From Acidobacteriota bacterium (GTDB lineage: Bacteria > Acidobacteriota > Blastocatellia > Pyrinomonadales > Pyrinomonadaceae), in NCBI GenBank assembly GCA_003223025.1, contig QHXR01000003.1, forward strand, positions 13,697 to 77,696: DNA of 64,000 nt, in the 5' to 3' direction. Positions 28,030-36,416 of this stretch are shown in pieces. The position numbers were made by a program, and so were the translations under genes. Within the stretch, counting starts at the first letter, position 1, and the number at the start of each line of letters is the position of its first letter. Under the pieces are notes generated by a model. It saw only the letters and a list, made by a program, of their open reading frames with translations, did no database searches and was not told the DNA's origin.

Positions 28030-28165
28030 TTCTGGATTTCTCTTTCGTGTGATTCGTGTGTTTCGTGGTTTGGGTTCGTTCGTGTCTTATTCGTGAGACT
28101 TAGTGGATCCAGATCCGAAACGACAAAAACCTGGAACCACGAAGGCACACGAATAAGACACGAAA
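28030..28165. repeat. TTCGTG-type repeats in inverted arrangement
   Basis: The left part (28040-28100) has TTCGTGTGA, TTCGTGTGT, TTCGTGGTT and TTCGTGTCTTATTCGTGAG; the right part (28133-28165) has AACCACGAAGGCACACGAAT and GACACGAAAAG, the reverse complement of the same theme. No ORF; a dispersed intergenic repeat. Confidence 0.7.
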
Positions 28166-28206
28166 AGAAGTTTCAAGATTTGCTTCGAATCGGATGTGAC
28201 CACTTA

Positions 28207-28656
28207 CTAAAATTTGACGTCGACGGATCTCATATCGACGCGCAAAACTGATTCTTGCTGAAACCGTTTCTTGTATTCGCTGCGGATCTTTTCGATATTC
28301 GATCCGACCTTTTTTCGATTCGACTTCCGATACAAAAACACGAGTACATGACTCGGCTCTTTTGCGATCACGCCGGAGCTTTCGCGATACTGGCCGCGGC
28401 TCGACAACACAGTGAAGCCCGCGGGAAACATCGGCGTTACGACTTCACTTAGAAACTTTTCCCAATCTTCTTCGCTGACAACGCCGCCGCCCGGAATCGA
28501 TAAACCCATGAACAGCTCGGAGCGAAAGTACTTTCCTGACGTTTCACTCGAGTGGCGCCCTCCAACTCCGACACCAAACACCTGGGCTTCGACAGGCGGA
28601 ACGGTAGCCAACAACGCGAGCCAAATAGAAATCGTCAGCGTTGCGATCTTCATCAT
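28207..28656 (-). CDS. Secreted DUF3574 protein
   Basis: A 149-residue exported protein with signal peptide (MMKIATLTISIWLALLATV, cleavage after VEAQ). The body matches DUF3574: SELFMGLSIPGGGVVSEEDW, FLSEVVTPMFPAGFTVL, and RGQYRESSGVIAKEPSHVLV. Function unknown; possibly binds small ligands. Its ATG overlaps the TAA of the upstream MogA/MoaB gene (TAATG), so the two are translationally coupled. Confidence 0.8.
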   Translation of the reverse strand: MMKIATLTISIWLALLATVPPVEAQVFGVGVGGRHSSETSGKYFRSELFMGLSIPGGGVVSEEDWEKFLSEVVTPMFPAGFTVLSSRGQYRESSGVIAKEPSHVLVFLYRKSNRKKVGSNIEKIRSEYKKRFQQESVLRVDMRSVDVKF

Positions 28657-29138
28657 TAGTGCAATGTGTCCCCGGATATGAGATCGATGGCGTGATTTAA
28701 GATCGGTCGAATAACTTCGAAACATTCCGTCACACCTTTCGGCGAACCCGGTAGATTTACTATCAGCGTTCGGTTCCGAATTCCCGCGATACCTCGTGAC
28801 AACATTGACATCGGTGTCTTCGACGCCGTCTCGCGACGCATCGCTTCGGCAATTCCTGGGGCCTCGCGGTCGATCACTGCACGTGTCGCTTCGGGTGTGT
28901 TGTCGCGCGGTGCAAAACCTGTCCCGCCCGTCGTGAGAATGAGGTTGATGTCGGGCCGCTCGGTCAGCGTGTAAAGAGCTTCGCGCAGGATCCGCAGGTC
29001 ATCCGAAACGATCCCGCGCTCGACGATCTCGGCGCCCATCTCTTTAAGCAGACGCTCCAACTCGTCGCCCGATGTATCGTTTGACTCCGTGCGCGAATCG
29101 CTGGCAGTTAAAATTGCGGCTCTAATCTGTACGGACAT
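28656..29138 (-). CDS. MogA/MoaB-family molybdenum cofactor protein
   Basis: A 160-residue molybdopterin adenylyltransferase-type protein. Motifs: AAILTASDSRT at the N-terminus, GDELERLLKE, the substrate-binding LTTGGTGFAPRDNTPEAT and LIVNLPGSPKGV. It adenylates molybdopterin before metal insertion (MogA/MoaB). ATG 29138 is chosen; a TTG nine codons upstream has no support. No other mo genes are nearby, and no molybdoenzyme is in the window. Confidence 0.9.
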   Translation of the reverse strand: MSVQIRAAILTASDSRTESNDTSGDELERLLKEMGAEIVERGIVSDDLRILREALYTLTERPDINLILTTGGTGFAPRDNTPEATRAVIDREAPGIAEAMRRETASKTPMSMLSRGIAGIRNRTLIVNLPGSPKGVTECFEVIRPILNHAIDLISGDTLH

Positions 29139-29182
29139 ACGATGGACGGATGATACTCCAAACAAGTCTTAAAGCGCCAAAC

Positions 29183-30070
29183 TCATCCCGTCGTCGCATC
29201 CATCGCTTCGACGACGCCTCTGCGATTTGTATAGATCACGCTGGCGAGGACGCCGATAACAACCAGTGCCATTCCGAGAAATGTCTCGGTTGGATGTGTT
29301 TCGCCGAATACGAACCAACCGATCGTGATGGCATATATGAGACCTGTGTAATTCACGATCGAAACACTGGCGGCGCGTTCTTTCTGCAAGGCGTTTGTCA
29401 GAAAGATCTGACCGAGTTGAGAAAAAGCTCCAATGAGAAAAAGGAAAAACCATTCCCATCCGACAGGAGTTTTCCATTGGAAAAATAAACTGATCAGACC
29501 GACGAAAACTCCCACGAGTTGGAAGTGAAGCACGATCGTCAACGGATGCTCGCGGCCGCGCATACTTCGAACGAGGTTGTATGCAACGCCGGAACAGAAT
29601 GCGGACACGATCCCAAGCACGAGATAGAAGACGGAGATCCGCTCGTCTACCTGCTCGATCAGAAGCACGCCGAGAAATGCGATCCCGTAAAAGAGCCACT
29701 GCATCGAGCGAACTTTTTCCTTCAAAATAAAGATCGCCATGATGCTCGTGAATATCGGCGAAAGATATTGGATCGTCATCGCCGACGCAAGCGGAATATT
29801 TTGAACCGTGATGAAAAAAAGGAAGAGAGCGGTCGTGCCAAAAACTCCGCGAAGAAGCAGAAGCGTTCGATTGCTTCCCCACCAATCGGCCTTCGCTCGG
29901 TAAAGACCTATAAAGCAAAACGCGCTCGCGATGGAAGTGCGAAAGAATACGACTTCCATCGCCGGAATGCCGGAAACTTGCTTTACGAACACGTTCGCAA
30001 GTGCAAAGGCGAGCGTGGATAGAAACATCGCACGCACGCCTTCGGTAAAGATTCTGTTATCGTCGCTCAA
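29183..30070 (-). CDS. EamA-family (DMT) transporter
   Basis: A 295-residue drug/metabolite transporter with ten predicted transmembrane helices in two EamA repeats; each has the typical end, e.g. QYLSPIFTSIMAIFILKEKV and NYTGLIYAITIGWFVFGE. Substrate unknown. TTG start at 30070 overlaps the stop of the Cys-rich FeoB-associated gene (TTGA), so it is the fourth gene of the feo operon. Confidence 0.85.
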   Translation of the reverse strand: MSDDNRIFTEGVRAMFLSTLAFALANVFVKQVSGIPAMEVVFFRTSIASAFCFIGLYRAKADWWGSNRTLLLLRGVFGTTALFLFFITVQNIPLASAMTIQYLSPIFTSIMAIFILKEKVRSMQWLFYGIAFLGVLLIEQVDERISVFYLVLGIVSAFCSGVAYNLVRSMRGREHPLTIVLHFQLVGVFVGLISLFFQWKTPVGWEWFFLFLIGAFSQLGQIFLTNALQKERAASVSIVNYTGLIYAITIGWFVFGETHPTETFLGMALVVIGVLASVIYTNRRGVVEAMDATTG

Positions 30071-30231
30071 TGCGCAGTCTTTGGAGTTTTAGATTTTGAT
30101 GAGCATCCGCAATCGTCGGCGCACGCGCCCTTGCGGGAGAACGCACGAGTCTTCCGTAACAGGACCACGGACGCGTAGGCCAGTGCTCCGATTATCAAAA
30201 GTGCCGCGATGATGGTTTGCAGATCGAACAT
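30067..30231 (-). CDS. FeoB-associated Cys-rich membrane peptide
   Basis: A 54-residue gene. One N-terminal transmembrane helix (LQTIIAALLIIGALAYASVV) is followed by a basic stretch and a cysteine cluster CADDCGC near residue 38, then a lysine-rich tail. This matches the small Cys-rich proteins found downstream of feoB (FeoC-like role, possibly iron or redox sensing or FeoB assembly). FeoB stops with TAG one base before ATG 30231 (TAGAATG), and its own TGA overlaps the EamA start, so it is embedded in the operon. Confidence 0.85.
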   Translation of the reverse strand: MFDLQTIIAALLIIGALAYASVVLLRKTRAFSRKGACADDCGCSSKSKTPKTAH

Positions 30232-30232
30232 T

Positions 30233-32233
30233 CTACTGGAATCCTAACATCCTTCCTCCCTGATACGTCAGAAACGAAGCGAGATACGCAATTCCGGTCA
30301 TATATCCGACCATAAAGAGCGTCCACGACCACGAGTTCGTTTCGCGTCGTACGATCGCGACCGTCGACATGCACTGCATGGCGAGCACGAAAAATACCAT
30401 CAGCGTCAACGCCGTCAGAGGCGTCCATACCGTCCGTCCGCTATCATCTTTAGCATCCCGGATCGCCGATATGAGAGTCTCCGATTCTTCGTTCTCTCCC
30501 TTGCCGACGTTATAGATGATGCTCAGCGTCGACACGAGAACTTCCCTCGCCGCGAAGCTCGCGATAAGCGCGACGCCGATCTTCCAGTCGAATCCGAGCG
30601 GGCGGATGACCGGCTCGATCGCGTGTCCGAGTCGTCCTGCGAAACTGTTTCGAAGTTGCTCGCCTTCAGGAAGTGGTTCGTTGTTCGTGGTTTGTTGTTC
30701 GTTGACGGAAGACCCGGCTTGCTGACCACTGGCCACTGACGATTGACCACTACTTCCCGGCTGACTACTTCTCGGGAAATACATCAGAGCCCAGAGGATG
30801 ATCGAGATCGCGAGGATCACCGTGCCCGCTCTTTTCACAAACAGCCACGCTCGCGTGAGCATGTTCTGAAACACCGTTCGAATGCTCGGCATTCGATACG
30901 GCGGAAGCTCCATGATGAAGGGCGGCGGCGGTGCTTTTAGCAAAGTGCGTTTCAGGATGAACGCGACGATAAGGGCGACAGTTATGCCGAGCGTGTACAT
31001 CGCGAGCATCAGGATCGCTCCAAGCGAGATGAATCCAAAGACGGTTTGACCCGCGAAGAACGCACCGATCATCAACGTGTACACCGGCAGACGGGCCGAG
31101 CAGCTCATGAACGGCGCGATAAGGATCGTCGCGAAACGATCGCGCTTGTTCTCGATTGTCCGCGTCGCCATGATGCCGGGTATCGCGCAGGCGAAGCTGC
31201 TCATCAATGGCAGAAACGCTTTTCCGTGAAGCCCGACACGGCTCATCAATTTGTCTAAAAGAAATGCGGCACGCGCGAGATAGCCGGTGTCCTCAAGAAT
31301 CGAAATAAAAAGAAAGAGCAGCAAGATCTGCGGAAGAAAGACGAGCACTCCGCCGACTCCGGCAATGATCCCGTCAACGAGCAGGTCCGCGAGAATTCCC
31401 GGCGGCAGCGAAGCTCGCACCGCGTCGCCTAGTGCTCCGAATCCCTTATCGAGAAGATCCATCGGAAGCGTCGCCCATGAAAAGATCGCCTGGAATACGG
31501 TCAGAAGAATTAGGACGAGGATCGCGAGTCCGAAAACTTTATGCGTCAGTACCCGATCGATCTTTTCCGATACGCGATGCTCGATCTTGTCGTTATGCTT
31601 GACCGAATCCTGAACTGCTTTGGAAATAAAATTATAGCGGGCGAAGATCAAAGCATTCTCGCCGTTCGGTGCTCCGCCGTTCGACTCATGCGGAATTTTC
31701 GAAGCAGTGCCGGCGAGCGCGTTGACCTTTTCCGCCAGCTCTCGTTTACCTCGCTCGGCTTTCGAATTGACTGCGATCACCGGAACGCCCAGGCTCGCGG
31801 AAAGTTTTGCGATGTCGATCTCGTGCTTTCGCTTCTCGAAGACGTCGATCATCGTCAGCGCAACCACGACGGGAATGCCGTATTCGAAAAGCTGCGTTGT
31901 GAGATATAAGTTGCGCTCGAGATTCGTCGCATCGACGACAGATACGATCACATCCGGGGGGGGAATATTCTCAACTTTTCCGGTGATGACATCCCTCGCG
32001 ATCTGCTCGTCGAGAGACGTTGCATCGAGACTGTAGAGACCGGGAAGGTCGATCAACGTAGCGGTCCTGTCGCCAAGGTCCCAGATACCTTCCTTCCGTT
32101 CGACTGTCACGCCGGGATAATTTGCGACTTTTTGATTTAGGCCGGTAAGCGAGTTGAAGAGGGTCGTCTTGCCGGCATTTGGATTTCCGGCAAGCGCGAT
32201 AGTCAGGTGAGACTTATTTCCGTTCTCGTTCAT
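30233..32233 (-). CDS. feoB: Ferrous iron transporter B
   Basis: A 666-residue Fe(II) importer with an N-terminal G domain. G1 is GNPNAGKTTLF (residues 16-26), then G2 region PGVTVERKEG, G3 DLPGLYS, G4 TMIDV (family usually NxxD, so the Asn is replaced by Thr) and G5 VNSKAERG. Two Gate domains with about eight transmembrane helices follow. Between the last Gate segments lies a soluble insert of about 45 residues (SSQPGSSGQSSVASG ... NEQQTTNNEPL) encoded by heptamer repeats. ATGA overlap with feoA, and a one-base gap to the Cys-rich gene. Confidence 0.95.
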   Translation of the reverse strand: MNENGNKSHLTIALAGNPNAGKTTLFNSLTGLNQKVANYPGVTVERKEGIWDLGDRTATLIDLPGLYSLDATSLDEQIARDVITGKVENIPPPDVIVSVVDATNLERNLYLTTQLFEYGIPVVVALTMIDVFEKRKHEIDIAKLSASLGVPVIAVNSKAERGKRELAEKVNALAGTASKIPHESNGGAPNGENALIFARYNFISKAVQDSVKHNDKIEHRVSEKIDRVLTHKVFGLAILVLILLTVFQAIFSWATLPMDLLDKGFGALGDAVRASLPPGILADLLVDGIIAGVGGVLVFLPQILLLFLFISILEDTGYLARAAFLLDKLMSRVGLHGKAFLPLMSSFACAIPGIMATRTIENKRDRFATILIAPFMSCSARLPVYTLMIGAFFAGQTVFGFISLGAILMLAMYTLGITVALIVAFILKRTLLKAPPPPFIMELPPYRMPSIRTVFQNMLTRAWLFVKRAGTVILAISIILWALMYFPRSSQPGSSGQSSVASGQQAGSSVNEQQTTNNEPLPEGEQLRNSFAGRLGHAIEPVIRPLGFDWKIGVALIASFAAREVLVSTLSIIYNVGKGENEESETLISAIRDAKDDSGRTVWTPLTALTLMVFFVLAMQCMSTVAIVRRETNSWSWTLFMVGYMTGIAYLASFLTYQGGRMLGFQ
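30676..30750. repeat. Heptanucleotide repeats inside feoB
   Basis: Four heptamers GTTCGTT, GTTCGTG, GTTTGTT, GTTCGTT at 30676-30703 and four more TGACCAC, TGGCCAC, TGACGAT, TGACCAC at 30723-30750. They are in frame and encode the Gln/Asn/Ser-rich linker of FeoB. Confidence 0.85.
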
Positions 32234-32466
32234 TCATTGGTCGCAACCTGTTCGAGCTCGACCGACTCCGCTTCGTTGCGCCGCAGCGCCAGGCTATATC
32301 CGCGAACATTGATCTCGAGCGGATCGCCGAACGGCGCCGACTTCACCATTCGTACTGCAACACCGGGGATCACTCCCATCTCCATCAAGCGACGGGTCAC
32401 CAGACTTTCTCCGCGGACGGACAGAACAGTTCGGGATTCGCCTTTTGCGAGTTCAGCTAATGTCAT
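32230..32466 (-). CDS. feoA: FeoA-domain protein
   Basis: A 78-residue SH3-like FeoA protein: MTLAELAKGE, RRLMEMGVIPGVAVRMVK and DPLEINVRGYSLALRRNEAESV. FeoA is thought to interact with FeoB and support Fe(II) uptake. Start ATG 32466 is preferred; an upstream TTG at 32511 extends into the leader. Its TGA overlaps the feoB start as ATGA. The palindromic operator upstream suggests iron control. Confidence 0.9.
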   Translation of the reverse strand: MTLAELAKGESRTVLSVRGESLVTRRLMEMGVIPGVAVRMVKSAPFGDPLEINVRGYSLALRRNEAESVELEQVATNE

Positions 32467-32533
32467 TTCTAATTCTCTTTCCCGTATCAATTTTCCGGAT
32501 ACGACGGGCAAACTTCCGAAGCCAGTGTATCCT

Positions 32534-32554
32534 AATTGAAAACCGCTTTCAATT
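32534..32554. promoter_or_regulatory. Palindromic operator upstream of feoA
   Basis: AATTGAAA, 5-nt spacer, TTTCAATT: a perfect 8-bp inverted repeat centred 78 nt upstream of the feoA start. A second TTTCAATT half-site follows at 32553. Size and AT-rich symmetry fit a Fur/DtxR-type iron repressor site (inference). Confidence 0.6.
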
Positions 32555-32576
32555 TCAATTAAACCTTAAATCAACG

Positions 32577-34136
32577 TTATCGCGAACTATTTGAAGCCGA
32601 GACCAGGTCGGCCTGATACTTTCCAAGAATAAAACGAACCGGCATCCGCGACTCATCGTTACCCAGCCAGATCTTGATCGAGAGCATATCCAAAGCCATA
32701 TTCTTCGTAGCAACCGAGATAAGCTGAGCCGGCACCTGCTTCCCGTCCATTACCAGAACTTCCGGCAAAGAAGGACGGAGCGTGAAGATGTGCGGCTTCG
32801 ACTCCCATAGCACAGCGACTCGAGTATCGTTTATCGGATTATTCACGTCTCGACTCGGCTTCAGATTAAATGACCGAGCAGCGTAGAGGAGCGAGATGAT
32901 GCTATGCGTTCCAACCGGGGATTCGATTGGAGTTGCACCGGCTGTTATCAAACTTCCCTCGCGCTCAAATTTCGCGCTGGTGGAGTAGGCCCGAAGCTCG
33001 CCAGAAAATTTCATATCTAATTGCATCGGAGCCAAGCTTTCAGGACGAACGAAAGCACGGATGTAATCTCCGGCTGCGAACGGCGATGCGCCGCGTATGT
33101 CGGAGAACGTCGCTTCAAGGACGAGCGTGTCCATGCCGTTAATGAGCTTCCGTTCTTTCGCCGCCAATCTCATCATCGCCACCTGTTGGCCGAGCGAAGT
33201 GATCCTGTAATCGAGACGCTCTCCAAGATCGAACGCGACGTCCGATGACAGCGGCTGTCCTTCAACATACGGAGCAGGCGTCGGGGTCGGTCGCGGCGTG
33301 CGTTCAGCGACGGGAGTTTTCACCGGCACGGCCGCCGTTGTCGGAAGAGTCGGAACCTCGGGTTCGATGTTCTGCACGCTTGCGAGACCGATCCGTACAT
33401 TTCCTTTACCGGTTTTGAATCTTATCAAGACCGGAACGTGAGCCTCGTCGTTTGTCAGATTCACACGAACATTAGTCATGCCGCGTTCGGTGAAATACTC
33501 ACTCTTAAGACCAACGACAGTCGTATCGAATTCACCGGCATCCGTCCTCTGTTTTTCGTTTGAAACCGTCTGTTTCTTATCCAAAAACCAAGGTTGGAAC
33601 GTAAAAGTATAAACTTTCTCGCCTTCCTGCATCGTAAGCGAGCCGGTTCCCCCCGACTGTCGAAGTCGATAGATCATCGTCAACATGTCCGCATTGGGCG
33701 TCGGAGAAATTAGAAAACTCTGCGAGGTTTCTTTCGGTAAACCGAACTCGTTTTGAGTGACTGTTGTGTAAAGAGGAACGCCGGTGCTTGGCGAAGCAAA
33801 AGTTATACGGCTTTCGTCGATGAGATAGAACGCGACACTTGCGAGATTTAAAGTTTTGAACTTCGAACGGATCTCGATCGCATCCCTGTCAGCGAGACGG
33901 CCTCGGGAGACGCATTGCAGCTCGGCGTACGCCGCGTTCGTGAAGCTGCCGATCTTTACGTTGTAGGTTAATTTCTCGCCGATCCGACACACGTTTGCAT
34001 CGGAAACGGCCTGAGCGTTTGCCGGCGAACCGGCAGACGCAAGAAACGTGAAAAAAAGCGCGATTAGGGCCGGCAAGAAGTTCTGCGGCCGAAAGGATCT
34101 TTGTTGTTGTGACATTCCGGACTTCGTTTTATCCAT
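32577..34136 (-). CDS. Secreted protein with two DUF3108-like domains
   Basis: A 519-residue exported protein with a signal peptide near residues 15-40 (FLPALIALFFTFLASAGSPANA). Two DUF3108-type beta-rich domains follow: residues about 45-265 (GEKLTYNVKIGSFTNAAY) and 310-515 (GERLDYRITSLGQQVAMM), linked by a Pro/Thr-rich spacer (PVKTPVAERTPRPTPTPAP). DUF3108 proteins are periplasmic or envelope proteins of unknown role. The start overlaps the pyrF stop by 8 bp, so it is the last gene of the pyrF operon. Confidence 0.8.
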   Translation of the reverse strand: MDKTKSGMSQQQRSFRPQNFLPALIALFFTFLASAGSPANAQAVSDANVCRIGEKLTYNVKIGSFTNAAYAELQCVSRGRLADRDAIEIRSKFKTLNLASVAFYLIDESRITFASPSTGVPLYTTVTQNEFGLPKETSQSFLISPTPNADMLTMIYRLRQSGGTGSLTMQEGEKVYTFTFQPWFLDKKQTVSNEKQRTDAGEFDTTVVGLKSEYFTERGMTNVRVNLTNDEAHVPVLIRFKTGKGNVRIGLASVQNIEPEVPTLPTTAAVPVKTPVAERTPRPTPTPAPYVEGQPLSSDVAFDLGERLDYRITSLGQQVAMMRLAAKERKLINGMDTLVLEATFSDIRGASPFAAGDYIRAFVRPESLAPMQLDMKFSGELRAYSTSAKFEREGSLITAGATPIESPVGTHSIISLLYAARSFNLKPSRDVNNPINDTRVAVLWESKPHIFTLRPSLPEVLVMDGKQVPAQLISVATKNMALDMLSIKIWLGNDESRMPVRFILGKYQADLVSASNSSR

Positions 34137-34854
34137 TTTCAGCCGACTCGATCTCCTCGCGTATCGTTCGTAGCTCCGCGACGCGGTCTTTCGCCTGCAG
34201 GATTGGACGTCCTATCACAAGATAATCCGATCCTTCTAAAATAGCTTGCCGTGGAGTCGTTACACGCTTCTGATCGTCGTTCGTTGCAAATTTCGGGCGG
34301 ACACCGGGTGTCACGATCAGAAATTCCTTATTATCCACGGCAGCTCTTATTCGCGCGGCCTCTGCCGGTGACGCGACCACACCATCCAATCCGCAATCCG
34401 ATGCCAGGTTCGCAAGATCGATGACTTGAGCGTCCGTCGATCGTTCGATGCCTATCTCCGCCAACGTGTTTGCATCGGAACTCGTCAGGACCGTCACTCC
34501 GAGGATTAGCGGACGTCGGCGATTCTCGCGGCTGCAAAAGTCTGTGACGTCGGCGACCGTCTTTCGCATCATCTCCGAACCGCCCGCAACATGGACATTG
34601 AACATCCAAACGCCAAGACGTGCGGCCTCGACTCCGGCCTTGGCGACCGTATTCGGGATGTCGTGAAACTTAAGATCCAGAAATACCTGATTTTCGGTTG
34701 CTATATTTCGAACCAGATCAGGCCCGGCGGCTGTGAACAATTGCAGTCCTATCTTGAATGCCGCTGCCTCGTCGCGAAGATCGCTAACAAGTTCGAGAGC
34801 CTCGCTCGACGTCTCGACATCGAGCGCAACTATCACGCGTTTATTGGATCGCAT
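34129..34854 (-). CDS. pyrF: Orotidine 5'-phosphate decarboxylase
   Basis: Converts OMP to UMP, the last step of de novo pyrimidine synthesis. The 241-residue TIM barrel shows VIVALDVETSSEA at the N-terminus, the catalytic FLDLKFHDIPNTV (Lys-Asp-x-x-Lys-like region) and VTPGVRPKF; the phosphate-binding RAILEGSDYLVIGRPI is also visible as RQAILEGSDYLVIGRPI. ATG 34854 is preferred over GTG 34872. Third gene of an operon with an upstream lipoprotein and zinc-ribbon gene and downstream DUF3108 gene. Confidence 0.95.
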   Translation of the reverse strand: MRSNKRVIVALDVETSSEALELVSDLRDEAAAFKIGLQLFTAAGPDLVRNIATENQVFLDLKFHDIPNTVAKAGVEAARLGVWMFNVHVAGGSEMMRKTVADVTDFCSRENRRRPLILGVTVLTSSDANTLAEIGIERSTDAQVIDLANLASDCGLDGVVASPAEAARIRAAVDNKEFLIVTPGVRPKFATNDDQKRVTTPRQAILEGSDYLVIGRPILQAKDRVAELRTIREEIESAENG

Positions 34855-34881
34855 TGCCGGAGTCGGTATCACAAATAATCT

Positions 34882-35169
34882 TTAGTCGAGATCGAGGGGA
34901 TTTCTAAACGGCTTATCAATGTCGGTGTCTGCACGCTTGAGGGCCTCCTGGAACTTCTCTTCCAAAAGACGCTCGCGATCTTTCACGGACGACATCTCCT
35001 GTGCGAATAATTGTTCACGGAGCTCCTTCTGCTTGTTGAGCTCTCCGGCGAGATCTTCGAAGGAACCGTGAGCTTTCTTCTTTTCCTCGTGGGCGAGTAT
35101 CGAGCCGGTTAGCGCGTCGATCGTAAGTGTAGCCTCGCAGCACGGGCAAATAACAGAAAATTTTTCCAT
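34882..35169 (-). CDS. Small zinc-binding protein with coiled coil
   Basis: A 95-residue protein. N-terminal CPCCEATL (a single CxxC) is followed by ALTGSILAHEEKKKAHGSFEDLAGEL and a charged helix (REQLFAQEMSSVKDRERLLEEKF) likely to form a coiled coil. The pattern is seen in small conserved proteins in Acidobacteriota without a known function. Its start is 3 bp after the lipoprotein stop. Confidence 0.7.
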   Translation of the reverse strand: MEKFSVICPCCEATLTIDALTGSILAHEEKKKAHGSFEDLAGELNKQKELREQLFAQEMSSVKDRERLLEEKFQEALKRADTDIDKPFRNPLDLD

Positions 35170-35172
35170 AAC

Positions 35173-35811
35173 TCAGTTCGCCTGTTTTGCTCCGGTCGAA
35201 CCCGGCGCGGGTCTCGAGGACGGAGCAGATAATCCCGCCGCGCTCATAATCTGAGCAGCCGGGGCAGTGGCCAGCATCGGGATACTCTGGCCGGGCAGAT
35301 CGACGACCTTTCCGCTACGCAAATAAATCTTGATTATTGAGGTGCCGTCGTTCATCGTCCGCTTCTCAACTTTCTGCAGTTGAGGATGACTCTTGAACAT
35401 GCGGATCTCGTATCCCATGTCCGAAAGGTACGACATGAATGTCGAATTGTCCGGAGCCGGACGTGCGGACTTCAACGCAAGTGCAGCCGGATCTACGGGA
35501 GGTCCTGACTGAGCAGCTCCCTGACGGAGCCTTTCGAGTTTGCTCTGAAGCTGCGGCGGTTGAAACGGTGTTCCGGGCACGTCAGCGCTTGTCGCGGAGT
35601 TAGGATCTACGGCCTGTGGCGTAACGACCATGCCATTGACTACGACGTTCGTATTCGAATTTTCGGAATTCGGTGCGGCCGCTGCGATGGGTGCATTGGC
35701 ATTCGTCGCCGAATTTCCTTTCGCGCTCGGTTTCTCGACTTCCGATGACGAGCATGCGGCTAACATCAAAGTCCCGGCGGCTCCGAGAACTGCAAAAAAT
35801 CTAAGTCTCAT
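35173..35811 (-). CDS. Lipoprotein, hypothetical
   Basis: A 212-residue lipoprotein: LMLAACSSS is a lipobox with Cys20. A low-complexity Asn/Ala-rich linker (NSATNANAPIAAAAPNSENS) precedes a folded region, DNSTFMSYLSDMGYEIRMF to SGKVVDLPGQS, and a Pro/Ser-rich end. It is the first gene of the four-gene operon with the zinc protein, pyrF and DUF3108. Function unknown, perhaps envelope-associated. Confidence 0.75.
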   Translation of the reverse strand: MRLRFFAVLGAAGTLMLAACSSSEVEKPSAKGNSATNANAPIAAAAPNSENSNTNVVVNGMVVTPQAVDPNSATSADVPGTPFQPPQLQSKLERLRQGAAQSGPPVDPAALALKSARPAPDNSTFMSYLSDMGYEIRMFKSHPQLQKVEKRTMNDGTSIIKIYLRSGKVVDLPGQSIPMLATAPAAQIMSAAGLSAPSSRPAPGSTGAKQAN

Positions 35812-35861
35812 TCTTTACTCCAGGGTGAGGCTAAAACCTTTCCGGCACTCGCATTTAATAA

Positions 35862-35896
35862 TACTGAAAAATGCTCCGACGCAAAAACGCGTCGGA
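35862..35896 (-). terminator. Intrinsic terminator
   Basis: TCCGACGC / GCGTCGGA perfect 8-bp stem (35875-35882 with 35889-35896), then ATTTTTCAG on the minus strand. It ends the gene at 35987-36334. Confidence 0.75.
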
Positions 35897-35986
35897 CGTG
35901 ATACTTCTCGTTGTGTCTGCTGGCTTATGTGGCTTAGAACGAGCGGGTGAAGTTTTCGAACTACGGTGAAACGGACTGCAGAAGAA

Positions 35987-36334
35987 TCAACCTTCGGAAG
36001 AGCGCTGCTTGCCGATCGGTTTCGCATATCCTTCGCGTCCCTTGAGGGTGATGGAAGTGAGTCGGATGCGACGCTTCGCGTTCGATTTCTTATCTGCGTG
36101 ATCGTAAGCAACGACGCACGTGAATTGGCCGGCTGAGAGTTTCTTGCAGGATTCAGTGTCGAGGTGAAACGAAAATGCATCTGCGTAAAGCCCAAGCGAC
36201 TGGTCGGCATGACCAAGGAGCGTAGGCTCATCGCCGGCCAGGTACACAGGAATCGCGGCCGTGACCGCTTCGCAGCGATCATACAGGTCACCTAATACGT
36301 GACGGCGTGAAAGAGATAGGACGTTTATTGCCAT
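35987..36334 (-). CDS. Hypothetical protein
   Basis: A 115-residue protein (MAINVLSLSRRHVLGDLYDRCEAVTA start), with mixed charged and hydrophobic residues and a basic C-terminus (KKSNAKRRIRLTSITLKGREG). CGAGG lies about 10 nt before ATG 36334. No family recognised. It is followed by an intrinsic terminator. Confidence 0.55.
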   Translation of the reverse strand: MAINVLSLSRRHVLGDLYDRCEAVTAAIPVYLAGDEPTLLGHADQSLGLYADAFSFHLDTESCKKLSAGQFTCVVAYDHADKKSNAKRRIRLTSITLKGREGYAKPIGKQRSSEG

Positions 36335-36360
36335 GGGCTGGACCTCGACTAAGAACTACT

Positions 36361-36392
36361 AAAATGAGAACGCCCCGGCAATTCGCCGGGGC
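36361..36392 (-). terminator. Intrinsic terminator of the RRM gene
   Basis: GCCCCGGC / GCCGGGGC stem with AATTC loop (36372-36392), followed on the minus strand by GTTCTCATTTT. Confidence 0.85.
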
Positions 36393-36416
36393 ATCCTCGA
36401 ATAGGCGATTAACCTA

